This document shows positions 50,476 to 64,000 of a stretch of DNA of 64,000 bases, piece after piece. Made by a program: the position numbers and the translations under genes. The notes below the pieces were generated by a model. That model saw nothing but the letters and a program-made list of their open reading frames with translations. It ran no database searches and was not told where the DNA came from. Position 1 is the stretch's first letter; every line of letters begins with the position of its first letter. Source of the DNA: Cloeon dipterum (lineage: Eukaryota > Arthropoda > Insecta > Ephemeroptera > Baetidae); the NCBI RefSeq assembly GCF_949628265.1, contig NC_088788.1:31606335-31670334 (forward strand). Direction: 5' to 3'.

Positions 50476-53400
50476 GTACAATACAATTATCTGGAGTTGT
50501 GGAGCTCGTGTGACACATAACATCAAAGATAAATGACAAGTAATATTGCATCAAATTTAATTTGTTTAAAGCCGTACAAAAGAAAACTATCAATATTATT
50601 GTGCATAGGTCCAAGTTTAATCTCTAGATGTTATTAAAAATAACTACATTATGATGTTTTACAAAATTATGTCAGTGTGCATGTCTAAAATTTTTTGTTC
50701 CTGAAGTACTTTCTCTTTCTTCTCTTAATTTTTAAACCTTTATCTTTTGATACCGTTGAATTTGTATGCACCTTTCAAATCATGAATCTTAGAAAACCAG
50801 TGAACCGAGCATAGCTCTCGTCTTCAGTGCAGCACTAATGGAACAATGAAAGAGTGTAACGCGATCAACCTGGCACTTAAAGGTTGATGGCATCTAATCT
50901 GAATTTAAGGTGCCGAGCTCCAGCTTTTGACACCAAACACAAATATCCACTCGGCAGGCGTGGGAACCGGCAGCATTGCACCTAATAGCGACAACACAAT
51001 CCGTCTGCCTCTATAATGTGTGTGTATAGGTACATATATATACAACATAAAACAACGCGAGCGGGTCGAGGAATGAAAAATCTCTTCGCTTATCTCCGTC
51101 GAACCTGCCCCTTTTATCCCGAAATTCATTTTCATTTTCACTTTCCTTATCCGACGCACGCTAATGAGGGGGCGCTCTAAAAACAATTTCTTTAAAATTG
51201 AGCTCAAGCCATTCGGTAAAATCATTTCGATGTTCTTCCATTGGGTTGAGCATGACGTGCGCCGAGATAGCAACACTCGCGCGCTATACACAGCGCGTCT
51301 TGTGCGATGGGCAGCTTCCAAAGTGTTTCTATTTGCTTTGCTGGCCTTGGCCCTCGGCAGCAGAGAAGCAGCCACTATTATTTTATTATTTTTGGCCACA
51401 TATTTGCAGCCGACTCGCTGACTCGCTGCCTCGTGGGGCATTAAAAGTCATGAAAAATTACGAGCTTTATCGCAGCGATTAAAACTGGAAGACAAAGCAA
51501 TAAAACCTTCAAATCCGCACAGCAGAAAAACGTGAGGACTTTTAACTGGCTGCTGGCAGACCGTACTCGTTAGAATAAATTTCGCGCAATAATGGAACTT
51601 GGGCGAAATACTGTGCTTTTTCAATTAGCCGTCGAAAAACCAGATCGAGCCTTTTACCTTCAGTTGTCAATATGATGTATCGACCTGAACTTGCCTTTCG
51701 CACGCTCTCGAGGTTAGGAATAGCAGCGAGTTTCGGGCTTTTGCGAAACTTGGAAAGGAAATATACACGAAAAAGATTAATTGGTGTACATCTGATATGA
51801 ATAACTCTGCTTCTAGGATTGAAAAAAGCAAAATAATAATCAAATTGGATTTAAAAAATTAATAATTAAATGGAAATTATGAAACAATCGTGACTTAGAA
51901 TTTATTAAGTTTATGATATCTTTGAATCAATAAAATTATGATTCAAGTTTAACTGTTTCTCTTTTCTGTCTCTTTAAAAAGCGATTTAGGAAGATTTAAT
52001 TAAATTTAATGTTGAGAAAAATTCATGAGGGTGCAATTTTATTATTTTAGTGCGCTACGGTTAATATAACGGGATTTTCAGAATTAAGCTGAATAGTGAA
52101 AAATAAAAATTGCGTGATAGGTAAATTTTGACCAGCAGAACATGTTGGGGGATCACCACTGAGATGAGACAAGACCATCAGAACAATAGAGAAATTGAAA
52201 CCTGGCGTCAGGGTAGCCCTCAAGCGATCGATATCTATATTCACATGCGTAGCCACTTAAACGACGCCGGTGGGCTCTTTATTGGTTTGATCGGCAAGAT
52301 TTGCTCACCGTTGGATAAGTCAAGTAGAGAGCTTTCAGAATATGTGTAATAAGACCCATTGGAAGCCATCAAGTCGCTCATGAAAGAACCTGATGTTCCC
52401 ATAATCTCGTTCATGATAAACTAAAGCAATTCAATATAGTTAAGCCCCGCCACTTTGCTTTCGCAAATTTCATCCTTCAAATTTTTTTAATTTTTGAACC
52501 TTTTTATTATTTACTTCATGCTTATATTTCTACTAATCCAAGGCCAATCCTTTATAGTTTTCTTTTGTACTCATGAGAATCATGGCTTAAAATAATCTAT
52601 TTTAAATATAACCTTCATTTCAGCTTTTCAATATCGCTGAAGTGCAGAGAGCGCTTATTTTCAGATGTGACATAAGAACAATATTTCTGTTATTGAAATA
52701 AGCCAAATGTATTCTTAGCCTCAATTCTCAAGTACATAGAACACTCAACAGGCTCACAATTGCAGCTAGCGAGTGCAAATGTGTTTGCTGTATGTGTGTG
52801 TGTGGAACAGCGAGTGAGTGAGTGAGTCGCGCATTCCTCAATTACTGCGTACATACGCACATACATTTCTCCAAAGCGCAAGTACAGAATACACATCGCC
52901 TTTGCCGCTATTTTTAGCGCCGCCGCATAAATAAAGTCTTGCTGCATACAGTTTATAACAATTTGGCGGATGCTGAGAGATCAAGCGAGCCTCCTCGCGC
53001 CAGCAGAGAGAGGAATAACAACCTAATGGGCTCTCTGTACGCTTTCATGAACATTAAGTGCTTGTATCATACCTCCTGTCGTATTTCACGCGTTTTATGT
53101 GCATCGGCTTTTCAATCTGCCCTGACGGAAACATGATTTCACACAAACGTGTGGGTATATTGCAATCAGACGCTCTGTCTTAGACTAATAATTCGTCGGG
53201 CAGTTGAGATTGTACACGTCTCATTATTCAGGATTAATTTTTGCTCGTGGGCTTGGAAACAAAGTCACTAAGCTGGAATCCATCATGACCATCCCAGATT
53301 TTTCCCTTACAATTCTTGTTTTTTAAGTTTCACAATATAGCAAAAATTACTACATATTTTGTCAAATTTAAAGTATGCTTAATCAGACGTAAACATGATA

Positions 53401-56400
53401 AATTATAATATTTTAAATTTGTTTACTGGACAAAGCTAGATTAAAACAAAAAATTACAAAGCATTAAAAGATCGAAAAACATGTTATTAAGAGGAAATAT
53501 TTACATTCGCAGCATATTTTGGTTTAAAATTCATAGTCCACCAGGTATTTTTTATTGGCAATATATAGCGCCTAATAAATTTTGAGGCAAACAAGACTGA
53601 AATTTCCAAATTTTGTTTTGAATAGTCTCTATATGACATGGATTAAATTCAAATAAATTTAAAAAGTAATATATAGGCTCCAATATGAGTTGGCGAGAAG
53701 TCAAGTTACTTCAAAGGAAATTAATTATAAACAAATCTGTAATTTAGAGTTGTTGTGGCTATTTAATTTGCCATTTTATAATGAAGGAACGCAGAAATAT
53801 TTCATCTTTGCAATCTAAGTCTTGCCGGCATTGTGAATATTTATTTATGGCCTAAGCAGTATGAAAGGTTAATCAAAATGTGAAGCTGATGGCGTCATCG
53901 GTGAAACTGGAAAATCGGTTGAGAGTGCTTGCTCAAGAAAAAGCCGTAACATCATCTTTTATTCTCAAGCGCACGCCAAATACACAAATCCGTGAGTTGA
54001 AGCCCAATATTTATAAGTTATTTCAGCTGACGCCCTTTCAAAATCAACACCGAGTGAGAGCGGCTCTGCAAGTAATAATTCCACCAAGATGAGCTTTTCA
54101 GAAACATATTATCTACTTTTCAAACATTGAAACGCCTTCAAAATATTTAGGGTTTCTCGGGGAAACGATGATACACGTTAAAGCACTTTTCAATGGGCAA
54201 ACAAAAGCTTTATTTGGAATAATTTTGAGGTAAACTTCAGTTGGAGAAGTTCCTATGCCATCCAATCACAATTCACAATTGGTGCTGGGGCAGAAATAAA
54301 ATACAACTCGCAGGCCTACTGTCTGCGAGTCTGTTTTTCGAATCAAAAAGAGGGCAAGCGTGTCAATAAATTATTGTTGGACCAATCAAAATTCGCAACT
54401 GAAAGCAAATAAAAGGAGATGGTTGCAATAAAGCACGCAGTGTGCTGATGCTAAAAGGCACTGGCCTCAATTTGAGTTCTTTGATATAAACACTGCATCA
54501 AATTTATAGGGATTCGTCTGCAAGGTCTGCAAGGTTGTTGTTTTGTTCAGCAGAGGGTACGAAGAAAATGAATGCTAAGAAGTTTACTGAAAAGTGCATA
54601 TGTGTGCATCCCGCGGCCTTCTCACACAAATGCTGAGTGCTCATTACGCAGGAATAAATATTTTTAGATTACTTTGTAACTGGGTGGTCGTCATTCTCGG
54701 AAGAAGTGTTGTTAATAATTGCAGTAGCAGGGAGAGAAATGTGTCACTTCACACAATACATTGTAATGACAATGAGCAGTAAATGAAACAGTCATCATAT
54801 TTTATTGCAGATTTCACGCTTTGTGATCTCTTTTAATTTTTAACCTCCATAAAAAACTTTTGTTGCAGTCAACATGTTTTCATTTCGTCTCCAATAGCAA
54901 CTAAAAATTTAGTTTTGCAATAGAACAATAACTTTCATTGTCTTTTTCGTCGTAAGTTATAACTGCACGCATTTTAATCATTTATCTCGGCAGTCAGAAT
55001 TCAGACCTGTATCTCGAATCAGCAAGTATACAATGAGTGCAATCAGCGCACAATCAACTGCATTCCGTGTATTTGCAGCCGCAGCTGCCCTAATCTCAGA
55101 ATCAGTAAATTAAGGTGCGAATTATTTATATGACATTCATTATTAATGAGCTGCAGGAGATAAATAACTGTCGCGCACGCGGCACGCCTCCATTGTGCTC
55201 GTACAAATGCTCAAAACGATAAAAACGCTGCGCCGACCGGCACAAGAATGAGTAATTCGGTCAGTCGTAAAATAACCCTTTTGGATAAATATCGCTAATT
55301 TCGCTTGCGTGAATCACCAGCACGTGCCGCCAACGCATAAAAATAGCTTTAATGTTAACGAGCTTGACTCATTTAAAATGTTCTTCAGATAAATTTGAGT
55401 TCCAATCGATTCATTTGTTTGAGAAAGAGTCAAGATCTAAATTAATATATTTTGAAACTTTCGCTAATCTAGGGTAAGCGTTCTAAGCAGCAAAAACAAT
55501 TAAATTTCAAATTAAAATATCTTGAATAACTGAAGTCATGCTTTCTCAAGCAAGTCAATTAAATTCGGATTAAAATAAATTAGAAGGTAATGAAAGAGTT
55601 TCAACCACTGCAAAGTCCAGGCGTTCAGAAATTTTAGCTGAGGGTGTCAAATTGTAAAAAAAAACAATAAATTGATTACCTTCCAATCACCATCGAATGG
55701 AGTACGGCGCTTTGAAATTGGTCAAAGCAATTTAAATGTGATAAAGCAAGTTTTCGACAAAATTGTGATTACATTTTAGCATTTTACATACATTATTTAC
55801 GCCATTGATGGTTCGGAAAAAACAATCGCGCCATTTCAACAGAAAGTAAAAAAGGCATTTCGACATTTTCGAGACCTTCTTGGATCTAACTGGAGATAAC
55901 CAATTTCAACGAATCAACGCACGTCTGGCCACCACTGCCTCCAATTTAAAATTTTGTCTGTCAATTGCCCTAACATTTTTTGTTAAGTAAAGCTTATCAC
56001 TCTTTTAAAATTTCATGTGAGTGGCATTAAGTTAACCACGAACAATTAAATCACCTGTGCTGAGGAAGTTATTTAAATGAACAGAATTAAAGGAGACGCT
56101 GGGAAGATAATTAAAACTTTCGTTTCCTGCATATACGTATGACCGACTAATTTTGTGTTCACACTAATTATAACTTCACTTCAGCTTTTTTTTTAGAGGT
56201 TTTGGCTGTTGAGTTTGTGAAAAGGAGAACCATTTTTAATACATAAACAAAGTAACATGAAATTTGCAATATTGGGATTCGTAAATTTGTTTCGGCTACT
56301 TAATAGTTTTAATTATATGTTAGCTTCTTGCTTAAAAATTTCTTTAAAATATGCGCTCTGTTTTTTAGTTATCAACTCAATAGACTCAGGTCTTTTAAAA

Positions 56401-58250
56401 TCCTACGTGCGTCGAACTTTGAAAAGTACTAAAAATATCTGAAACCTTTCAGTCAGCTCTCACTTTCTGGATCATTAAACTGCTCAGTTCATTAAGCAAT
56501 AATGGATCTATTTAATATTCGAGAAAGCACCTAGCAACTAATGGAAGTAAGAAACGGTCGGCCATGGGAAAATAAATTGCGCCTTCTGTTCGGGGGTGCT
56601 TTTTGTGTGTCTTTCCGATGACGCACAGCACCTGGCCGGCTGGAAGAGCGGCGCCAGCAGAGCAGATTGCGTGAGTTTACAGGTGCGAACGGCCGACCGC
56701 CGACGTATACGCGTGTCCGTGTATACAGATTACCAATAACATTAGCACAGCGCTCTCGCATTTTATTCGGGCAGCTGTCCGCCGCCGTCGCCACCGCCGC
56801 CGCGAGACGCGCGTGCAACCTTTCCCCTGGCAGCCGCACACCGGGCGGTTCGGGCTGAAACAGAATTTTAATTCCCAGCCTCTGCGGTGTGTGTGTGAGA
56901 GAGTGTTCACTTCACTCGCAGCTCAGTGTATTATGTACAGGGGAGTACCCTTTGTGCGTTCGGTGGCGCCTGTCTGCTAATAATCTCGTCCGCCTCGTGC
57001 CGCTTAATCATCACGATTTTATGCTGTGCCGCCACACACGACTGCTTTGTTAATTGTCTTGTTGCTTTCTCGCCGCAGTCGTGTTTTGTCGTTGGACTTT
57101 TTCATGACTAATTCAGGGTCACTTCACGCAGTGAATTTTGCTTAAAGCACGTGCGAAGAAAACTCAACATCTTTAAAGCTGAAGCTGGTGTCAGTGAGTC
57201 ATTGGGATGAATGCTTGGAACAATCAAAGTAACATTTAAAAATGCAATTTAACAGAAAACAAATGTAGTAAAATAAAAATTGTGATTACTGTGATAATAT
57301 GATTTAGAAGATTTTTGCAACACAATCTAACACGGTAAATATTTGATGGAAAGTTGAGATTTGGACTGTCATCCCTGTCATTAAAATAACTAATTACAAT
57401 GGAAATAAAATTACAGAAATATAATTATTATGCATCAAACATATTTTGTGATGAAAAGAGAAACCACCAGTAAAATATTTTCTATTTTTTAGCATTGCTT
57501 TCAAGTTACTGACTGGACAAATATTTTTGGAAAATTTACAGTACATTTTTGTTTGGTGCAAGAAATACTTTTAATTTCGATTGGTATGCGAGATTACCTT
57601 GTAAGTCAATTTTAACGCATTAATGTTTTCCACAAATACTTTCCCATGATATTAATCAGTGCATGTATGCAGAAAAGTACCTCGTTAGGATATTTCAGCA
57701 AAATAGACCATTTTCCTTCTCATTTTAAAAGGTAAAATTGCATGAATTTGAATTCCGTTGTTTTGTTACTGGGGTAAATCTAAATGTATTCTCAGGGTAA
57801 GCTGTGAAAAAGAGGGTAAATGCCTTTACTATATATTTTTTTTCATAGTACTGGTTGATTTCAGATGCATTAGAATTTCATCATACATTTTGTAATTAAA
57901 TCAAGGGAATGCTTTTGTGTACTCTGGTAAAGGAATGGACAGAGAATAAAACTAATAAAAAAGCACTGCCAATATTCATTTTGAATGTTTTACTCCGAGA
58001 ATAAAATAAAACAAAAACTGGCACTGCAGCAGCACAGGAAAATATCAAGAGCTCCTCTCGATCCGCCGCCACACTGAAGCCCACTTTGAAAAATCTTCAG
58101 CGCAAGAAAAAGCTACAGACAAAGAACAAACAAACAGCATGACAAGAGAGAAAGAGATGAAAACAAGCCGTAAAAGAGCAGATTTATTTGTGTATTTTCG
58201 TGTGCAAATGCGGCCAGCTTTATAAGGGGTGCTGGTTTTTTGGTGCATCG
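50474..58250. other. Non-coding stretch
   Basis: AT-rich DNA with GC-rich blocks at about 50900-51450 and 56550-57080, and a (GAGT)n run at about 52812-52828. Small ORFs show no family resemblance or splice context that I can support. Confidence 0.45.
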
Positions 58251-58740
58251 CGCGCGCCTCGCCGCCCGCCTGGCCGGGGGATGACTAATAGCGGTGACGT
58301 CACATATTGTGATCATAAGGGCGGGCGGGTGCGGTGGCGCCTTTCCTCTGGCGACTACTGCTGATGGCGATGCCAGCCAGGCGGCCACCCGACCGACCGA
58401 CCGACACACAAGACGACGACGCCGATCCATCCCCCGTCCCCGATCGAGCCGAGGCCGGGCTGGTGGCGGCGGTGGTGCAAAACACCATCATCATCATCAC
58501 CCCCGGGTCAACACACACACTCACTCCAGATAATCACGGCAGTCGCAAAGGTCGTCGCCGACGAGCCGCCGCCGTCGCCGACTCTTCGCCCGCGCCGCCG
58601 CCGCCGCTGGCCAGCCCGCCCGCAGAGGCAGGTCACGCGGGCCACCGGGTCACGGATTTATTAATTTTATTAGGCCGCGTCAGTCAGATAGGAGACGCTT
58701 CTTCTCGGAATCGCACTCATTATGCGCCGTGCGAATGATT
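58251..58740. promoter_or_regulatory. GC-rich island with a perfect CRE
   Basis: A strong GC-rich, CpG-rich block with a palindromic CRE TGACGTCA at 58295-58302, a (GACC)n run near 58388-58404, and GCC/GAC triplet runs. It looks like a promoter or enhancer island. All ORFs here are low-complexity and not credible genes. Confidence 0.35.
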
Positions 58741-61700
58741 TATCAGTTCCGCGAATCCACGCTGCGCCCGCAGATGAGAGGTTGCTGCTTGTTGACAAGA
58801 GGTTTATTGCTGATGACATCCAGCAACCGCCATCAGCGCTCATAATTGTTTTTCCAGTTTAGACTTTGAATAATTACCACATCTTGTGCCACAGCAGTGC
58901 AAATTTTTGTTTTAAAAATGAGTTTGTTTTCGTGCACACAGCAAATTGCATCTTTTGCCCTGCTCTTTGTTCTCATTGCATTTTATTAGAGTTTATGACC
59001 TGAATCCAATTTGTGCAGTGACGCAGAGAATAAAATAGACTGCACTTTGTGCAAAACGAAGCTGCGCAGCGATGGTAATGCACCCCGCAAGGTTGCAGGC
59101 GTTGCAACATTAAAACAAGTTGTACAATTACGTTGCACATTTTATATTTGCTGGTACACTACCCTGATTAGTGCCGTGAGAACTTTTTTACGAATAAAAT
59201 ATTATTTAGTCGATTCTTTAAATCAATTTGAGGAGTCAAAATGAATTTTCAGAGTAGCAACAAAATTCAAAATACGTCAAAAGAGATTACTGGAATAATT
59301 TTGATCTTTGAAAATCAAAATTTCAATGCAAAAATTAAACTGCCAAAAGTCAGGCAAAAAATTAAAACGTTTTAGCGGAAGTAACTAATCTAGTCGATTT
59401 TAAATTCTTGATTTTCTATGTTTCACGCCTAAAGGAGTTTGTCCTGGAAAATAGTTATAGGAAAAAATGTAAAGCGTGTGTCTAAAAAATTGAGATAATT
59501 GGAACATGTTGTATAAAAAAATACTTATTGAGATGAAAGGAGAAGAAAAAGGACAATGTTTAATCGTTTATATTGTGGACTTCATGGACCCATTTTAGAC
59601 TCTGACTGTTCGAAGACAACAATATTGATATCATCATCAAGTTTTAAGCTGCAATGCCCTTGGCTTTTAAAATTTATTTTAATGAGACTAATAAGCACTG
59701 TGGGTACTCGGATGAAAATCCCATTGGTCTATTGGAACAGAGAGCCATTAACATCTTTGTTCACGCACTCTTGCTCAACTAACAACACTTCTTTCATTCC
59801 ACAAAATAAAAGGCACGCCTAACAGACTTTAAACGCATCCAGAGGACAGCTACTTATGGTCAGCAGCCGCCTGAAGGAAATAATAACAACGCAATCATCG
59901 GCACAGATGCTGCTGCGTAGTCAAATATTGGTACACGAGAGAGAATCAGTTTATTCAAAACAGGCAGCAGCCGCCTAGATGAAGTCAAACATCTCGGCGC
60001 GGATGGATGACTGGCTGGAATTTGAAGCGCATGCAGTGCACATGCAAACATACAAAACAGCAATTCCAGGATGGAATCGAACCGAGGCACACTATGCTCA
60101 CGGAAATAAAACGAGCAGCAGAAAATACATAGCATCCGGTAAACGACATTGTCAGAACAACAATGGGTTGGATATTGATTTAAATTGGAGGCTGGGTGGC
60201 CGGCGAGATGATTCGATGAACGGGTATATGTACTATACATATACATATCCATAAAAGGAAAGCAAGAATGCACCCATGCAGGCACAACTGCAGATGGGTG
60301 CTGAATGAAAGCAATCGCCGGATGCAATTATTCCAGGGCACGGGCCGAAGGAATTTGGCCGCGTGCTGTATATATACCTGAGAAGGCGAGAGCTGCAAAA
60401 TGCCGGAGTGGAATCTGAATGCCCCGCGGCGGCAGAATAACTCATCGGAATTCAAATGTGGCATTAATGAAGTGCTGAAAGGCCACTTTTATTGCGCATT
60501 CCCATCAACAATGGGATACGCGTTGTGATGGGCGGACCGGCAAAACTTCCTCTGCAGATAAATATAGAATAATAACGAAATGGCATATCAAGTATTCACG
60601 CGCGCACTCAACAAAGGGTGCTTAAGGAGATAGGTGGGCCGATAGAACGCCTCCTGCAAGCAAGATGAAGCTGAACCGCAATAATATATTTCGTCTTGGA
60701 GAATAAATTAATTAGATAAGATTAATTATTGCATTTTTATTTTCATGTTTGTAACTTTCATTTACATATTTTTGAATTGTTGATGATAGTTACTCTTTAG
60801 TTAATTTAACCAAGGAAATTGTAAATAATTTTAAGACAAATAATAACTCATCAAATGAAAGCTACAAAAGAACAAATCTATGTTTGTGCCTTGAATTTGC
60901 ATCATCTGAATCTCTAAAGGATAAATTGAAGTGAAATAAAAGAAGCCCAATATCAGATCATCTTTTGATGCAGTTCAATTACAATATTGTTTTCATTAAA
61001 CAAGAATATTTACCAGGTGGTTTTAGTAGTCACCAGCTCAAATGAAAATTTACTGCAAAATGTCTCTCATCGCTGTCTATCACCAATTCACTCTTTTCAT
61101 TTCCAATTTCTTTGTTAGTTGGGTTAGTTGCTATGCAATTAAATTTTTCTCCAGCATAAAGTAAATCTGTCAGAACAAAAATGGCGTAAATCCGAATTTC
61201 ACGCTTAATAAAATTTTGCTTAACACTTTTCAAGCATTATCTCTCTTATTAGCGGTTAGAGTTTTACTTTCTAACAAGTACATTTACATCAGGAAACATT
61301 TTTAGAACTTTAAACGTGTATTAATTTCAAAACAATCGCAATTTCGTGGACTATTATGCTTTTCAGAATGATATAGTGCAAAATATTTAAAATTAAATGA
61401 TTGGAATAAAATTCGGGCATGCCCTCGTTGCTAACATCTTCATTGTCCTCGACATTGTTTCCGTTCCAACAACTATATACTGTCGTTCAATTCTTGAAAA
61501 TATTATTTAACATCAATGTAAAACACAATTAAATTGTATTTATTGTTTTGGCTATGAAGGCTTGAATAAGGTGACAGTTGGAGCCGGTCCAAATTTGATT
61601 AAATTCGCTGAAAATGTCGGAAATGCCTTCCTCGAGTTTCAAGAACTTGAATTTTAGCATTAAATACTTTACAAAATCTATTCGAGTTGAAGGTTGGTGC

Positions 61701-64000
61701 ACAGAGCAAATATTTTTTGTTATTCTTAAGTTTAAAACCAATAAGACGCAAAACGAATAATTAACAAAAATATTTTCTTTTCGAAAACACGCTATATTAA
61801 CGCACTTCTATTTATGTTCACAATACGGCGAAATTCGACAATGAGGGTTCACGCAAGTGCGTCGTCGCATAAATCACGCATCTGAATAGGATTAATTGGG
61901 CCGAGAGGCTAAGTGGCATGATTAGAGGAGCCAATTCGGGCGTTCATTCATCAAAGACGCGGGCGGACGAGTTGGCGCGCGGACGGGGGTGCGGAGGGGG
62001 ATGAAGCACGCTGGAGCCAGTCAGCCAGCCGGAGGGTGATTGCGAAAGCACCCCCTGCCCTTGCCGGCGTGGCGTGCGCCGTCGTCGTCGCCATGCCGAG
62101 TACCCCAATTTCTCCGACGATTGTAAACACCACGCGGTTTTTAGGCGGAAACAGAGCAGAAGCTTCGCGCCAGTCCGGCTGGCGACCATGCACCAATCTC
62201 TCTCTCGCCGCCAACGCCGCCGCCGCCACCGCTTCGTCACCCCCTTTCTTGCCTTCGCTCTTCCAGGGGTGGAAGGGTCGCAGAAAATTATTGCGCATTA
62301 TTTAATATTTTTCCAGTCAGCATGAATCGTGGCGACGCCAGGATCCGGCTAAAGGCAGTCGTCAGTTTGACTTATGAGTTTGTTTTTTCTCTTTTCGTCG
62401 TCGCCTGACGTCTCTCCATTCCATTGCCTTTTCAACCCTCGCTTTTTTGTCATATATGCTAATCTAAATCGCTTCAGGGCGGCTCTGTTGGATGCCATTC
62501 CTCCTAATTAGCCCCCACGAAGAGCTATAATATGGGGTTGGAAAAATATGGAAAGCCCTTACGAATCTTCAATTGACTTTCTCTTAACCACATATATAAA
62601 TACGTTCTAAAAAGTAAACCTCTATTTCCTATTTCCCCTGGTACTTTGTTTTTAATTTATTTTCTTTGGAAGAGCTCTTCAATTGTAAAAGTAACACGTT
62701 TTGGTTTTCAAAAATGTTTATAAAAATAGGATATTATGGAAAATAAAAAAAAATATGTTTATTATTATTAAACCCACCAACAAACTGTGAAAAATTGTGC
62801 ATATATACTTCTCTGATTTTAACTGTAATCTCCAAGAAAATGAGTTTAATTTTTCTATAAGCAACAAGCGATGTCTTCCCATTCGAAATCGTTTTTTGGA
62901 GATAGCCTGTCATAAGTAAATTATAATTTATTAAATTACGCCACGAGTAGCGATTAATAATTAATCATTTTAAGCATTGTAAATAGCAGATATCAAGTTA
63001 TCTTTATCTGATTTATTTGTAACGATTGCCTGGAAGTCTCTGGATTGTACAAATTTTAGTCCAGGAGAAAAACACAACAATAATTTGAAACTGATACATA
63101 ATTGAGTTAAATTTAAAAAAAAAATCAATAAATAATTTAACAATTCAATAAAGTTAATTTTTTATCATCATAGCGCTAGTCTCAGTGAAATTAAGCTACA
63201 TTGGACTTTCCTTTTTTATTTTTGGAACATTGTTGGGGAACCCTATTCAGGAAGAAATTTTTAGGACCATGTTTTCAGGACGTAGTACGTTATTTGGATC
63301 GTTTAGGAAAGTATATGGCACCCCGAAAAAATTAAAATTTGGAATCAGTGTTTCTTACAGATGATCCCAATTTATTTGATTAAAAATTATTAAATGTCTG
63401 AAGGTCTCCCGTGTTGGTCAACACTGTAGTCTTTTTTAAATACCGGCTGAAACTCCAGCAGCCCCAGAGTATTGAATAAATGCCGTTCAATTTGGAAAAT
63501 GAGCCCAAACATAAATAAATATACACTGCTGCTCACTATACGTATGTTAAAACCGTTCTGTTCTTGAATTTAATGAAACGATGTGAAGCAAGAGTGCAGA
63601 GTGCTCTGGTTTTCGAGCAGCGCATAATATGTGAAAGCAGATCGCTTGGTGACAAATATCGCGGCGGGCAGGCAGGCACCAGAGAGCGAGCGAGTTTCGC
63701 AGGGAGAACAAGGCCGGGGCAAAGACGGTCGTCACTCGCCAGCTCGCAGTCACTCAGCCAACCATTTATTTTGCTTTTTTAGATAAGCGGCGATGGCGTG
63801 GTCTCGGGCGGCAGCGACGGGGCGCCGTGGCTCCGATTTTTATTCCCATGTTAAGAGATTAATGAGCGGCGAGAATTCATTTGGCCATACTTTTATATAC
63901 AGACAGCACACAAAACGCACACACAAGCTACACTAACACACACAGCTCTTGCTCTGGCAGCGGAATCTGCGCAGTTTATGCTAGCTGGCTCCATCTCTTT
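58741..64000. other. Non-coding stretch to the window end
   Basis: AT-rich DNA with GC-rich blocks at about 61850-62450 and 63650-63850. No gene, RNA gene or complete transposon is recognised. It may be the intron or upstream region of a gene beyond the window. Confidence 0.45.

Noticed and set aside
58294..58738. Overlapping ORFs of 74-134 codons in a GC-rich island
   Set aside because: Low-complexity triplet runs open on both strands at once, with no domain or splice context.
60072..60083. GGTTCGATTCCA on the - strand, a match to the tRNA B box
   Set aside because: The flanking bases do not form a five-pair T stem, and no A box or acceptor stem is found at the right distance.

Overview
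The window is nuclear DNA of an animal, almost certainly an insect or close arthropod relative. It has spliceosomal introns (GT..AG, many only 52-62 bases), AATAAA polyadenylation signals, and proteins typical of insects. I cannot fix the order or species. The coding half shows short introns; the rest is long AT-rich non-coding DNA broken by GC-rich, CpG-containing islands.

Layout. 1-103: last codons of an unrecognised + strand gene. 1220-3290: complete six-exon RCC1 (Ran guanine nucleotide exchange factor, 458 aa, + strand). 3767-5324: complete four-exon SF3B4 (spliceosome SF3b49, 370 aa, - strand), 3'-to-3' with RCC1 and with only about 150 bases between the poly(A) signals. Its upstream region is a large inverted repeat (5431-5733) in which each arm carries a CCAAT box and an E2F-like site. 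6086-6675: small-exon 3' part of a probable, unrecognised - strand gene, assembled from splice sites and reading phase. 7779-9522: complete four-exon class I ARF GTPase (182 aa, - strand), with a probable 5' UTR exon and TATA box near 10.2-10.3 kb. One of its introns holds a 262-base hAT-type MITE with 8-base target-site duplications.

12349-45946 (- strand): the TGF-beta/BMP pseudoreceptor BAMBI. The last three exons lie at 12.3-16.4 kb and the signal-peptide exon at 45.9 kb, separated by a 29.5 kb intron. Inside that intron, on the same strand and in the same splice phase, is a second signal-peptide exon (24285-24480) with a histidine-rich tail. The simplest reading is an alternative first exon (second promoter) giving a 272-aa BAMBI with a His-rich N-terminal extension; this is the most interesting observation here. 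Two hairpin-type repeats sit in BAMBI intron 2.

45947-64000: no gene recognised. It holds the BAMBI promoter region, microsatellites and several GC-rich islands, probably intergenic regulatory DNA or introns of a gene whose exons lie outside.

The housekeeping genes at 1-10 kb (RCC1, SF3B4, ARF) share no pathway; they are simply packed. BAMBI, a signalling regulator, has the long intron and gene-poor flank common for developmental genes. All exon joins were made by eye from splice consensus, reading phase and family resemblance.
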